Shown here: one piece after another, positions 24,180 through 32,425 of the stretch
Position numbering within the stretch: position 1 is the first letter of the stretch
Layout of the letters: every line of letters starts with the position of its first letter
Assembly: GCA_947625105.1 (NCBI GenBank)
Contig: CANQMZ010000006.1
Location: 1 to 32,440, forward strand
Length of the DNA: 32,440 bases
DNA from: an uncultured Parasutterella sp.
Lineage (GTDB): Bacteria; Pseudomonadota; Gammaproteobacteria; Burkholderiales; Burkholderiaceae_F
Direction of reading: 5' to 3'
Notes under the pieces: generated by a model
Told to the model about the DNA's origin: nothing
The model's database searches: none
What the model saw: only the letters and a program-made list of their open reading frames with translations
Made by a program: the position numbers and the translations under genes

Positions 24180-25127
24180 ATGCCTGCCAGTATTAAAAAA
24201 TCGCTTTTATTGTTATCCGTAACAGCTTGTTTTGGTGTTGGGTTGGCTTTGCCAGACGGTTTGAGTGCCTTCACTGAGGCCAAGGCTGCCGATTCTCAGA
24301 TGGCTTCCCAAGTAGTTAAAGCCAAAGTCAAGGAGGTTTTGAGTGGGGACACGGTGATTATTTCGAGCCCGAGTGGGACTCAGAAGATTTCTCTTATGGG
24401 AGTTCAAGCACCGGATGTGAATTTACCTGCCGGAATCAAGAGTAAAGAATCATTGCAACAACTCTTAGCCAAGGGTAATAACGAACTGATGATCCAACAC
24501 CAGGTAACAGACAAGTGGGGACGTTTCATTGGTCGTCTACTTGGTTCGGATATGGACATCAATTTACAGCAATTGAAGGACGGTCATGCGTGGACGACTA
24601 ATAAGATTTTGGAATTCAATACCCCAGAGGAGCAGACTTTGTATCAGAAGATGCAGGAGGAGGCTCGTACTCTGAATAAGGGGCTGTGGGCAGGAGCACG
24701 CAATACGGATAAGAACGTTATGACAGTAGGTGCCCTGCATGTTATTAGTGGAGATTCCATTGTCGTCTCTTCCCCGTCTGGTATCTCAGTGGTCAGGATG
24801 GTCGGAATCAAAGCCCCCTCAATGAAGCAGCCAGCGGGAGAGGCTAGCAGAGCCTCCTTGTCCGAGGCCCTTGAAAAGGGGAACGGTCATTTGGACGTCT
24901 ATTACAAAGTCAGAGATAAGTGGGGTCGCTACATTGGCAAGATCGTTTCAGAGGGAATGGATCTGAATCTGCATCAAATTAAAAACGGTCAAGCATGGCT
25001 CTATCAAGAGTTCAAGAAGGACATCGCCCCTTCGGATTTGAGTTTGTATGAAAAAGTTCAACAGGAAGCTAAAACTCTAAATAAAGGAGTTTGGAAAGAT
25101 CCTCAAGCTCAAAAGCAACTTTATTGA
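24180..25127 (+). CDS. Secreted protein with two degenerate staphylococcal-nuclease-like domains
   Basis: A protein of 315 residues with a Sec signal peptide (likely cut after AKA near residue 37) and two SNase-like (thermonuclease fold) domains, about 45-170 and 180-310. Each shows SGD(T/S), an APxx turn, DKWGR, NLxQxKxGxAW and LNKGxW. Mapped to S. aureus nuclease, Arg35/Asp40/Glu43 become Ser71/Gln76/Asp79 in domain 1 and Arg206/Lys211/Ser214 in domain 2. Only the Arg87 equivalent (Arg114, Arg250) is kept in both. Neither domain is expected to have normal nuclease activity, so a binding role is more likely. The gene sits 32 nt after nrdG; the next gene encodes a single, intact SNase domain. 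Confidence 0.82.
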   Translation: MPASIKKSLLLLSVTACFGVGLALPDGLSAFTEAKAADSQMASQVVKAKVKEVLSGDTVIISSPSGTQKISLMGVQAPDVNLPAGIKSKESLQQLLAKGNNELMIQHQVTDKWGRFIGRLLGSDMDINLQQLKDGHAWTTNKILEFNTPEEQTLYQKMQEEARTLNKGLWAGARNTDKNVMTVGALHVISGDSIVVSSPSGISVVRMVGIKAPSMKQPAGEASRASLSEALEKGNGHLDVYYKVRDKWGRYIGKIVSEGMDLNLHQIKNGQAWLYQEFKKDIAPSDLSLYEKVQQEAKTLNKGVWKDPQAQKQLY

Positions 25128-25152
25128 TTAAACTTCTACATCAATGACTGTG

Positions 25153-25175
25153 CAAAGCGGCCGTTGGCCGCTTTG
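25153..25175 (+). other. Intergenic hairpin without T run between the two SNase genes
   Basis: CAAAGCGGCC-GTT-GGCCGCTTTG is a perfect 10-bp stem with a 3-nt loop. No T run follows, so it is probably a transcript-stabilising or partial-attenuation structure. A smaller CTCC-TTAT-GGAG hairpin (25194-25205) then covers the next ribosome binding site. Confidence 0.6.
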
Positions 25176-25214
25176 TCAATAAGAAGTTAGAACCTCCTTA
25201 TGGAGATCAAATTG

Positions 25215-25781
25215 ATGCAGAAGCGTTACAACTATAAAAGCACTCTTTTCTGGCTCGTCTTGGCTATCATCGTCCTGTTGGTAGCATGGTTCTTTCAGGG
25301 GACGGATCCGTCTCAAAACTCTCGATCTTCCACGGGGAAGAAGGAAGTGAATGCAAAGGTGGTCCGGATCTCTGATGGAGATACTTTTGAGGTGATTTTT
25401 GACGGGAAAAAGGAAAAAAAGAGGATCCGGATGTTGGCAATAGACGCTCCAGAACTAAAGATGAAAGGAGGTGCAGAAAGTAAAAAGTCATTAACCGATC
25501 TGATAAAGAAATGTGATAACCGTGTTTTCGTGCAGCAGGCCTATGAAGACCAGTACAAGCGGGTCGTAGGAAAAGTTCTCTGTGACGGACAGGATTTAAA
25601 TCTTGAGCAAATCAAAAATGGTCATGCATGGCTTTATGAGAGGCATCGCAAGGATGCGTTCGCCGGAGACGGAACAAAGTATGCCGAAGCCCAAAAATAC
25701 GCAAAAGAGCATAATTTGGGTCTTTGGAAAGAAAAAAATCCCAAGGCTCCTTGGGAATGGAGAAAAGAAAATCCCCGGTAG
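25215..25781 (+). CDS. Membrane-anchored thermonuclease-family protein with intact active site
   Basis: A protein of 188 residues with one hydrophobic segment (about residues 11-27) acting as an uncleaved anchor or signal, then a single SNase domain. The motifs are SDGDTFEV, RMLAIDAPE (Arg72, Asp77, Glu80 matching Arg35, Asp40, Glu43 of S. aureus nuclease) and DQYKRVVGKV (Arg116 matching Arg87), so it is predicted to be an active calcium-dependent nuclease outside the inner membrane. The track uses the ATG at 25200, but GGAG at 25202-25205 better serves the second ATG at 25215 (MQKRYNYK). It is the third SNase-type domain in two adjacent genes, which suggests local duplication followed by divergence. 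The C-terminus PWEWRKENPR is polar. Confidence 0.87.
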   Translation: MQKRYNYKSTLFWLVLAIIVLLVAWFFQGTDPSQNSRSSTGKKEVNAKVVRISDGDTFEVIFDGKKEKKRIRMLAIDAPELKMKGGAESKKSLTDLIKKCDNRVFVQQAYEDQYKRVVGKVLCDGQDLNLEQIKNGHAWLYERHRKDAFAGDGTKYAEAQKYAKEHNLGLWKEKNPKAPWEWRKENPR

Positions 25782-25819
25782 TTTTTAATTTTGCCACCGG
25801 GTAATCTGAGCGGTTGGGT

Positions 25820-26263
25820 CTACTGCAGTAAGACCTTGTCAGGGTTGCGCTGATCCACTTTAAAACAGCTGAAAGGTACCATCAAAGAAAGAGTGCCTCT
25901 ATCCTCCAGAATAGTTTCAACTAAAAGAGGAACGGAAGTGCCTTGTTTGACCAGTTGGTTCAATCTTTCAAACAATGTTTCTTTGGGCTCAACTCTTAAT
26001 TCACTACCTTTGCGGATCCAATCTTTATCGATTTCCATTCCAATGAACTGACAGGCCTCTGAAATGGACTTGTCCTTCAGATCGTCTAGCCTACGGCTGG
26101 CCAAATATTCTAAAGTACCTAAGAGTTCTGGAAGATGGCGATCATCAATGATCTCTTTAATGATTTGGATGCTTGAGTCTTCAAGTTTATACATGCGCAA
26201 CGTATCAAAAGCGCCGACACTCATTTTTTCTTGGCTAATTTCATAGTCCGTGCTGCGTTGCAT
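25820..26263 (-). CDS. Hypothetical protein, 147 aa
   Basis: I do not recognise the family. The protein is soluble and charged, with no signal peptide, membrane segment or cysteine-rich site. It reads as a mostly helical N-terminal half (DSSIQIIKEIIDDRHLPELL) and a C-terminal half with possible strands (SVPLLVETILEDRGTLSLMVPF). GAGGT about 10 nt upstream supports the ATG. It follows the NhaC-family gene on the same strand after 44 nt, so the two are probably cotranscribed. A weak 6-bp hairpin (CCCGGT/ACCGGG) with a T-rich tail after the stop may terminate it. It converges with the SNase gene. Confidence 0.7.
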   Translation of the reverse strand: MQRSTDYEISQEKMSVGAFDTLRMYKLEDSSIQIIKEIIDDRHLPELLGTLEYLASRRLDDLKDKSISEACQFIGMEIDKDWIRKGSELRVEPKETLFERLNQLVKQGTSVPLLVETILEDRGTLSLMVPFSCFKVDQRNPDKVLLQ

Positions 26264-26307
26264 TTCAAAGAGACCTCAGGTTATTTGTCCTTCTACAATT
26301 AAAAACC

Positions 26308-27879
26308 TCATTTGTTCGCTAAGGATAACGCTTTTTGTTCTTCCACCTTAGCATTAAAACTGGATTTCCAAAGGACGGCCAAAACCACTACAAACATGGC
26401 GGAAGTAGCTCCAAAACTGAAGAGCCAACTACCATGTGTGAATCCCGCTACTAGATAGCCGAAAAGGCAACAAACAGCGATGAACCACGCGTATGGTAAC
26501 TGTGTAGTTACGTGGGCGATGTGAGAACAACCGCTTCCGGCACTCGACAGAATGGTCGTATCGGAAATCGGCGAGCAGTGGTCACCAAAAACAGCTCCTG
26601 CCAAAGTCGAGGACAGGCAAACGATGGTAAGCGAGGGATCTACTGCTTGTGCAACCGGCACCGCAATGGGGATCAATATACCGAATGTTCCCCAAGCCGT
26701 TCCTGTTGAAAAACTCAAAAATGCGGCAATGAGGAATATGGCTGCCGGAAGGAACAGATCCAGTCCAGTGCTTCCTGTTACGAAAGACTCAACGAAATTC
26801 TGAGTCATCAAAAGGTCACGACAAACACCCGATAGCGTCCAAGCCAAAATCAGGATAACGTTGGCCGGGAGCATGAGTTTCATACCTTCGACCGATCCTT
26901 CCATGAAGTCTTGGAAGCTCACAATCTTCCTTGGAATGTACATGAGGAAAGCAACTACCAGCGCACCAAAAGATGCCCATACCAAAGCCTTGGATGCAGA
27001 ACAGTTGCCTAGCGCGGCTGTCACAGAATGGTAAGCAGGATCTGAGCCCCAATAGCCTCCATCGTATAGAAGAGAAAGAACGGCAAAAATGATCAAGCAT
27101 ATGAGAGGTATCACCATATCCCAAAGCGTTCCCTTCTCACTTTGCTTGTGTTTGGAGCGGTCAATTGAGGCCACGGCAACTTCTTCTGGCCTGGCATAAA
27201 GGGCTTTAACTTCGGCTTTTTTCATTGGTCCGAAATCTCTGTTTGTATAGGAGAGATAAATGACCAACAGAAGGCAGAAAATGGCATAAAAGTTGTACGG
27301 AATCGTGGAGACGAAAGCCTGAAAATCACTTTGGAAAGCACCTGTGGCTTTAAGGGAACTTCCCACGGCCGCCGCCCATGAGGAAACGGGAGCGATAATG
27401 CACATCGGTGCGGCGGTCGAGTCGATGATGTAAGCGAGCTTCTCGCGAGAGACTTTGTAGGCGTCAGTGAGAGGTCTCATCACGGTGCCGACTGTCAGGC
27501 AGTTGAAATAGTCATCAATGAAAATGACAAAGCTCAGTCCGCAAGTGGCCATCAAGGAGCTTTTTCTTGATTTGATCTTCTTTAAGGCCATTTCTCCATA
27601 TCGCTTAGTTCCTCCGGACATGTTGAGTACATAAACCAGAGCGCCCAATAGAGTACAGAACATCAGAATTTGAAAATCAACTTTTTTAGCCATGAGCGTA
27701 AAGGTGACGCCCAACATATTGATAATCGGATCTTCGAGTCCTTTACCAAACGCATAGATACAGGTACCGGAAAAAATTCCAATCAGCAGTGAGGAGAAAA
27801 CCTCCTTCGTAATAAGAGCCAAAACGATCGCAACGATAGGAGGCACGATCGATAGCCAACCAGCGGCATAGGATTCCAT
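26308..27879 (-). CDS. NhaC-family Na+/H+ antiporter
   Basis: An inner-membrane transporter of 523 residues with about a dozen hydrophobic segments. FIDDYFNCLTVGTVMRPL, DSTAAPMCIIAPVSSWAA, FSTGTAWGTFGILIPIA and FGDHCSPISDTTILSSAG are characteristic of the NhaC family. These carriers exchange sodium and protons, and some members take organic substrates such as malate/lactate or amino acids, so the substrate is not certain. The start ATG has no strong Shine-Dalgarno. The gene lies downstream of efp on the same strand, but a strong terminator between them makes it a separate unit. The 147-residue unknown gene follows it. Confidence 0.88.
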   Translation of the reverse strand: MESYAAGWLSIVPPIVAIVLALITKEVFSSLLIGIFSGTCIYAFGKGLEDPIINMLGVTFTLMAKKVDFQILMFCTLLGALVYVLNMSGGTKRYGEMALKKIKSRKSSLMATCGLSFVIFIDDYFNCLTVGTVMRPLTDAYKVSREKLAYIIDSTAAPMCIIAPVSSWAAAVGSSLKATGAFQSDFQAFVSTIPYNFYAIFCLLLVIYLSYTNRDFGPMKKAEVKALYARPEEVAVASIDRSKHKQSEKGTLWDMVIPLICLIIFAVLSLLYDGGYWGSDPAYHSVTAALGNCSASKALVWASFGALVVAFLMYIPRKIVSFQDFMEGSVEGMKLMLPANVILILAWTLSGVCRDLLMTQNFVESFVTGSTGLDLFLPAAIFLIAAFLSFSTGTAWGTFGILIPIAVPVAQAVDPSLTIVCLSSTLAGAVFGDHCSPISDTTILSSAGSGCSHIAHVTTQLPYAWFIAVCCLFGYLVAGFTHGSWLFSFGATSAMFVVVLAVLWKSSFNAKVEEQKALSLANK

Positions 27880-27969
27880 AATTGTCTACTTATTCGGGAT
27901 TTGACCGAAAAATTTTAACTGAATCCTGTTTCATTACGATAAACGCAATTAGTTTTTGAGGCTATCTAA

Positions 27970-27998
27970 AAAAACCGCTACCGATGGTAGCGGTTTTT
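27970..27998 (-). terminator. Rho-independent terminator of earP-efp
   Basis: AAAAACCGCTACC-(GAT)-GGTAGCGGTTTTT is a 13-bp perfect stem. On the minus strand it follows the efp stop by about 20 nt and is followed by a run of seven T, so it ends the earP-efp transcript. Confidence 0.9.
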
Positions 27999-28021
27999 AC
28001 TAAGATGAAAGCAAACTTGGC

Positions 28022-28579
28022 TTACATGACTCTGTTGCGATATTCATCTGTACGAGTGTCGATCTCAATCTTATCGCCGGTTTTCACAAAAGCAGGGACC
28101 TGAATGATATGTCCAGTTGCAAGTTTTGCTGGTTTCATGACCTTACCGGAAGTATCTCCCTTGACCGCAGGTTCTGTGTAGATGATTTCCCTTGTAAGGA
28201 TGGTCGGTAGCTCAATGGAAATGGCCTTTCCGTTGTAAAGAACGACCTCTGCTTTCATACCGTCTTCAAGATATTTGAGCACATCTTCCATAACCTCGGC
28301 TTCAACCTCGTACTGGTTGTACTCGTCATCCATCCAAACGTAGAGAGGATCAGCAAAGTAGGAATAAGAAACTTCTTTTTTATCGAGGATGATATCGTCG
28401 AAGCGATCATCGGCGCGATAAACAGTCTCTGTTCCGCTATTGGAAAGGAGATTCTTCATCTTAAGCTTAACAGTGGAGGCGCCGCGACCGCCTTTGCTGT
28501 ACTCTGACTTTAAAATAACCATGGGTTTGTCATCGACCATGACAACATTGCCCACTCTAAGTTCTTGTGCTGTTTTCAT
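28022..28579 (-). CDS. efp: Elongation factor P, Arg32 (rhamnosylated) type
   Basis: Relieves ribosome stalling at polyproline stretches. It has 185 residues, the standard length, starting [13 protein letters not shown]; the track start at 28606 (TTG) adds nine residues not seen in the family. The loop tip is SKGGRGAS with Arg at position 32, where E. coli has a lysine modified by EpmA/EpmB. Arg32 is the site modified by EarP with dTDP-rhamnose, and earP is the gene directly upstream on the same strand (71-nt gap). The C-terminal OB domain ends [15 protein letters not shown], the family signature. Confidence 0.97.
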   Translation of the reverse strand: MKTAQELRVGNVVMVDDKPMVILKSEYSKGGRGASTVKLKMKNLLSNSGTETVYRADDRFDDIILDKKEVSYSYFADPLYVWMDDEYNQYEVEAEVMEDVLKYLEDGMKAEVVLYNGKAISIELPTILTREIIYTEPAVKGDTSGKVMKPAKLATGHIIQVPAFVKTGDKIEIDTRTDEYRNRVM

Positions 28580-28650
28580 AATTACTTTTGGTTGGTTAAT
28601 GTTCAAAAGCCGTCAGGCTCCTGGGAACACGAAAATTCAAAACAATCCGA

Positions 28651-29757
28651 TTATTTTAGCTTGTAATTAATAAAGTTGCACAAATTATCGATGAGAGATT
28701 TGTTTTTGAGCAGCTGTGTCCTCCAGGAGAGCATATCGGCGGTTAACTTTTGCAGGGATTGAATCATGGCTGGCAGACTTTCACACAAGCTTGAGGGGTT
28801 GTTATTGAAATCTAGGTTTGCCTTTACCCATGTGTTTGCTTTTTGTCCGAGAAATGGCGCAATGCGATTCAAAAAAGCTTCAAGTTTCTTTATATGAACA
28901 TCGTCTTTTTGGGGATAGATATTCCAAATAAAAGGTTTGGCGGCCAATTGTGCCCGGACGAAAGAATCTTCACCTCGCACGATTAGCAGATCTGAGAAAA
29001 AGAGAAAATTATCAAATTTTTCTTGATCGACCATCGGGATAGAAACAAAGGAAAGATTTTGGTGTGGTTTGTCTCCAAGGAGCTCAATAATTTGTTCGGA
29101 GGCTTCGCCTGGACAAAGCAGAAGCTGAATTTTTTTTTGACTTTTTTCTAATGCCTCAATCAAGGGGCCTAAGGGAGCGGTGGGATAACAGAAGATGAGG
29201 ACTAATAGTTTTGAAGGGTCGCAATTAAAGGAAGATAGGAAGTTTTCTCGTTGCCGGGAATAGTATTTTTGTCTATCTAGCAGGTCATGCTCGATGATTA
29301 CTCCCCCCGTTTTATCAGTAAAGCCTGGAAAAAAGAAATATTTTGGGATACCAAATTTTGGATGTGGAGATGGTAACAGATGACAACCTTCCACCCAACT
29401 CTCTGCGGAAAGATATTCAATGTTTATCCAAAGGGGAGTGGGCAGCGCTGAACATAGCTTTTCTTCAAACCTTTCGGGAAGTCGACAACCAAATGTTTCA
29501 ATAACCACAGGAGAAACATCTTCTGAGAGACAGTCATTCCAGTACCTTACCTGGATTTTGTTTTCGATTAGCTGAGGCAGTTGCTCAGCATTTAGTTGCT
29601 TGACAAAAGCGGACAATGTCTGAGGCTTATTGATGAACAGACGGACTTTCAGTTGTCTTTCAAAAGCCAAGGCTTTCGCAATGCGCCAAGCAACTCCGGC
29701 GTCTCCGTAGTTATCAATGACATCGCAGAAGAGGTCAATATCAAAATTCGGTTTCAT
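28651..29757 (-). CDS. earP: EF-P arginine rhamnosyltransferase EarP
   Basis: A GT-B fold enzyme of 368 residues that transfers rhamnose from dTDP-rhamnose to Arg32 of EF-P. The N-terminus FCDVIDNYGDAGVAWRIAKAL contains the conserved aspartates of the active site, and RGEDSFVRAQLAAKPFIWNIYPQ near residue 260 contains the conserved nucleotide-sugar-binding glutamate region. It sits upstream of efp on the same strand, the usual arrangement in EarP-bearing proteobacteria. The partner efp has the matching arginine. The cell must also make dTDP-rhamnose (rmlABCD), which is not in this window. The gene diverges from uvrC with 86 nt between the starts. Confidence 0.95.
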   Translation of the reverse strand: MKPNFDIDLFCDVIDNYGDAGVAWRIAKALAFERQLKVRLFINKPQTLSAFVKQLNAEQLPQLIENKIQVRYWNDCLSEDVSPVVIETFGCRLPERFEEKLCSALPTPLWINIEYLSAESWVEGCHLLPSPHPKFGIPKYFFFPGFTDKTGGVIIEHDLLDRQKYYSRQRENFLSSFNCDPSKLLVLIFCYPTAPLGPLIEALEKSQKKIQLLLCPGEASEQIIELLGDKPHQNLSFVSIPMVDQEKFDNFLFFSDLLIVRGEDSFVRAQLAAKPFIWNIYPQKDDVHIKKLEAFLNRIAPFLGQKANTWVKANLDFNNNPSSLCESLPAMIQSLQKLTADMLSWRTQLLKNKSLIDNLCNFINYKLK

Positions 29758-29843
29758 TTCTATGCTGCTGTCCTGAGAAAAAAATCATATCATTGCCTCT
29801 GCTAGTCTTATAAATATCTGCTAATGGAATATTTATCCTCTCC

Positions 29844-31727
29844 ATGTCAATAGATCAAAACAAAGAAATACAGAACGAAAAAGAGCACAAAGGTTTCGAT
29901 AGTGCGACTTTTTTAAAACAGCTCCCACATCTGCCGGGTGTTTACCGATATTTTGATGCCCAGGGGCAGCTTCTTTATGTGGGTAAGGCGCGGGATCTGA
30001 AGCGTAGGGTGTCGAGTTATTTCCAAAAGACTCTGGCTCCAAGAACCCAAATGATGGTTGATCTCATTGCCAGCGCAGAGGTAACCATAGTCAGAAGTGA
30101 GGCTGAGGCCCTCATTCTTGAAAGTAACCTGATTAAGACAAAGAAGCCTCGTTTCAACATACTATTCAGAGACGATAAATCCTATCCATATCTGAAGATC
30201 AGTAATACTAGATACCCTCGCATTTCTTATTACCGAGGAGCTTTGGATAAAAAAAACTCATTTTTTGGTCCCTACCCAAATGCTCTGGCTGCCAAGGATA
30301 CGATAAGTACTGTGCAGAAGATTTTTCTCCTGCGTACCTGTGAAAACACGGTATTCAACCACAGGGAGCGTCCCTGTCTTTTGTATCAGATTGGCAGATG
30401 TAGTGGACCGTGTTGCAAGATGATCACTGACGAAGAGTACACGGAAAGTGTGGATATGGCCAAGACCTTTCTGCGTGGTGATTCCGTGAGGGTACAAAAG
30501 GCTTTGCAGGAGAGAATGAATAAGCATGCATTGAAGTTGGAGTTTGAGAAGGCGGCTGTTCTAAGGGATCATCTTGCAGCAATATCCAGGGTTGTGAGTA
30601 CGCAGAGTATGGAGGCCGGAGCAGATCAGGAGGCAGACATCATTGCAGTTGTAGTCGAGGGAGGTGAAGTTTGTGTCAATCTTGCCATGGTCCGGGGTGG
30701 GCGACATTTGGGTGATAAAGCTGTTTTTCCAATGATCCAGAAAGATACGGAGCTACCGAGCACGGAGGAAATTTTGGAAGCCTTTATTAGCCAACATTAC
30801 GAAAACATGGAAATTCCTCCAACTATCATTGTGAATCTTGAGGATAAAAACGAAAATTTGGAGGGTTTATTGGCAACAATGTCCGGCAAGAGACCGAATT
30901 TGGTCAGAAGGCCTGTCGGCGTGCGTCGGCAGTGGCTAGAGCTTGCTATTTCCAATGCAAAAATGTCTTTGGGCAGAAGGTTGTTGGAAGAGGGGACTCA
31001 GAAAAAGCGGATAGAGTCTTTAGTCAAAGCGTTAAATCTTCCAATTTCAGAGGACGAATACGATGACTTCAAGATTGAGTGTTTTGACATAAGCCATACC
31101 GCTGGAGAAGCAACGCAAGCCTCGTGCGTAGTTTTTTCCAATAGTCAGATGGACAGGACTAATTATCGAAGGTTCAATATCACTGGCGTAGAGCCGGGTG
31201 ACGACTATGGGGCGATGCGGCAAGTACTGACTCGAAGGTATCAGAGGGTGGCAAGCGGAGAGGCGCAGCTACCCAATATCGTCCTTGTTGATGGAGGAAA
31301 GGGACAAGTTCGCATGGCTTGCGAGGTGTTTGATGAACTTGGACTCGATAAAGGTGTCATCGTAGGTGTAGCAAAAGGAGAAGGTCGTAAGGTGGGACTT
31401 GAGACACTTATTTTTGCTGACTCCCAAAGATTACCGCTTAGATTAGGCAAGGAATCCTCGGCTCTCATGCTTATTGACCAAATCCGCGACGAAGCTCACC
31501 GTTTTGCGATCACAGGAATGAGAGCAAAACGCGCAAAGTCTCGTAATTACTCTAAAATCGAGGACCTTGAAGGCGTTGGACCTAAACGTAGAAGAAGCCT
31601 CCTTGCTAAATTTGGAAGTTTCAAAGTACTGTCCAATGCTTCCGTAGATGACATAGCTAATGTTGAGGGTGTATCCAAGACGCTAGCTCAACAGATATAT
31701 GCACAGATACATGGACAAACAGAATAA
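29844..31727 (+). CDS. uvrC: Excinuclease ABC subunit C
   Basis: The dual-incision nuclease of nucleotide excision repair, acting with UvrA and UvrB on damaged DNA. It has 627 residues, typical for the family. In order: a GIY-YIG domain near residues 30-110 (LPGVYRYFDAQGQLLYVGKARDL), the CLLYQIGRCSGPC cysteine region, the UVR (UvrB-binding) motif near 220-240 (LEFEKAAVLRDHL), an RNase-H-like endonuclease domain (IECFDISHTAGE, VDGGKGQ), and C-terminal helix-hairpin-helix motifs (DLEGVGPKRRRSLLAKFG). No Shine-Dalgarno is visible before the ATG. Its 3' end overlaps pgsA. Confidence 0.96.
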   Translation: MSIDQNKEIQNEKEHKGFDSATFLKQLPHLPGVYRYFDAQGQLLYVGKARDLKRRVSSYFQKTLAPRTQMMVDLIASAEVTIVRSEAEALILESNLIKTKKPRFNILFRDDKSYPYLKISNTRYPRISYYRGALDKKNSFFGPYPNALAAKDTISTVQKIFLLRTCENTVFNHRERPCLLYQIGRCSGPCCKMITDEEYTESVDMAKTFLRGDSVRVQKALQERMNKHALKLEFEKAAVLRDHLAAISRVVSTQSMEAGADQEADIIAVVVEGGEVCVNLAMVRGGRHLGDKAVFPMIQKDTELPSTEEILEAFISQHYENMEIPPTIIVNLEDKNENLEGLLATMSGKRPNLVRRPVGVRRQWLELAISNAKMSLGRRLLEEGTQKKRIESLVKALNLPISEDEYDDFKIECFDISHTAGEATQASCVVFSNSQMDRTNYRRFNITGVEPGDDYGAMRQVLTRRYQRVASGEAQLPNIVLVDGGKGQVRMACEVFDELGLDKGVIVGVAKGEGRKVGLETLIFADSQRLPLRLGKESSALMLIDQIRDEAHRFAITGMRAKRAKSRNYSKIEDLEGVGPKRRRSLLAKFGSFKVLSNASVDDIANVEGVSKTLAQQIYAQIHGQTE

Positions 31728-32313
31728 AAAGTACAAGATCAACATTCCTATGATTCTCACATGGGCGAGGATCGCTTTGATCCCGCTTATCGTGGGAGTT
31801 TTCATGCTGCCTACCGCCTTGTTAAGTCAACACTCCCAGAATGTACTGGGCTGTATTTTTTTTGTAGTGGCAGCAATTACTGACGCCTTGGATGGGTTTG
31901 TTGCAAGACGTTATGGGATGGGTACAGCTCTCGGAGCATTTCTTGATCCCGTGGCCGATAAACTTATGGTAAGCGCTGCACTTATCGTTTTATTGGCTTT
32001 TGACCGAGTGGATATGATCGTGGCATTGATTATCATAGGACGAGAAATCACGGTCACTGCGTTAAGGGAGTGGATGGCCCTGATGGGAGAATCAGGCAAA
32101 GTCAAAGTTAATTGGTTTGGTAAGATCAAGGCCATAGCTCAGATGGTCGCGATACCAATGCTCCTTTATTACGATCCTCTTATGGGAATTAATATTGAAC
32201 TAATCGGTAAGATTCTTATCTATATCGCAGCCGCACTTACGCTTTATTCCATGTTTGTTTATCTAAGAGCGGCCAGTCCCTACTTTTCCTTGACACCAGA
32301 CAAGGAAGAATAA
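31699..32313 (+). CDS. pgsA: CDP-diacylglycerol-glycerol-3-phosphate 3-phosphatidyltransferase
   Basis: Makes phosphatidylglycerol phosphate, the committed step to phosphatidylglycerol and cardiolipin, in the inner membrane. The CDP-alcohol phosphatidyltransferase motif DALDGFVAR-(8)-GAFLDPVADK is complete, with about five membrane segments and the family's IGREITVTALREWMA. It has 204 residues from the first ATG; a second ATG at 31711 (MDKQNKKYKINIP) is equally plausible, since neither has a clear Shine-Dalgarno. It overlaps uvrC by 29 or 17 nt, the common uvrC-pgsA arrangement, and is likely translated by coupling. No terminator is seen after the stop, before the rRNA promoter. Confidence 0.94.
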   Translation: MHRYMDKQNKKYKINIPMILTWARIALIPLIVGVFMLPTALLSQHSQNVLGCIFFVVAAITDALDGFVARRYGMGTALGAFLDPVADKLMVSAALIVLLAFDRVDMIVALIIIGREITVTALREWMALMGESGKVKVNWFGKIKAIAQMVAIPMLLYYDPLMGINIELIGKILIYIAAALTLYSMFVYLRAASPYFSLTPDKEE

Positions 32314-32348
32314 ATTTACAATTTGTTACAATTTATTTTCACTTTGAC

Positions 32349-32376
32349 TTGACACTAAAAAATAAACGTGTACAAT
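32349..32376 (+). promoter_or_regulatory. Strong sigma-70 promoter of an rRNA operon
   Basis: A perfect TTGACA, a 16-nt spacer and TACAAT, preceded by an A/T-rich stretch that could act as an UP element. The downstream leader contains a boxB-like hairpin and a boxA, which identify an rrn operon whose 16S gene lies beyond the window. Confidence 0.85.
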
Positions 32377-32386
32377 GGCAATTCTG

Positions 32387-32425
32387 CGCTTGAGAAAAGC
32401 TCAAGCGAAACGAGTTCTTTAACAA
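32387..32425 (+). promoter_or_regulatory. rRNA leader antitermination site (boxB-like hairpin plus boxA)
   Basis: CGCTTGAG-AAAAG-CTCAAGCG (32387-32407) is an 8-bp hairpin in the boxB position. GTTCTTTAACAA (32414-32425) matches the rRNA boxA (TGCTCTTTAACAA), the NusB/S10 binding site. The order boxB then boxA is that of E. coli rrn leaders. Confidence 0.8.
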
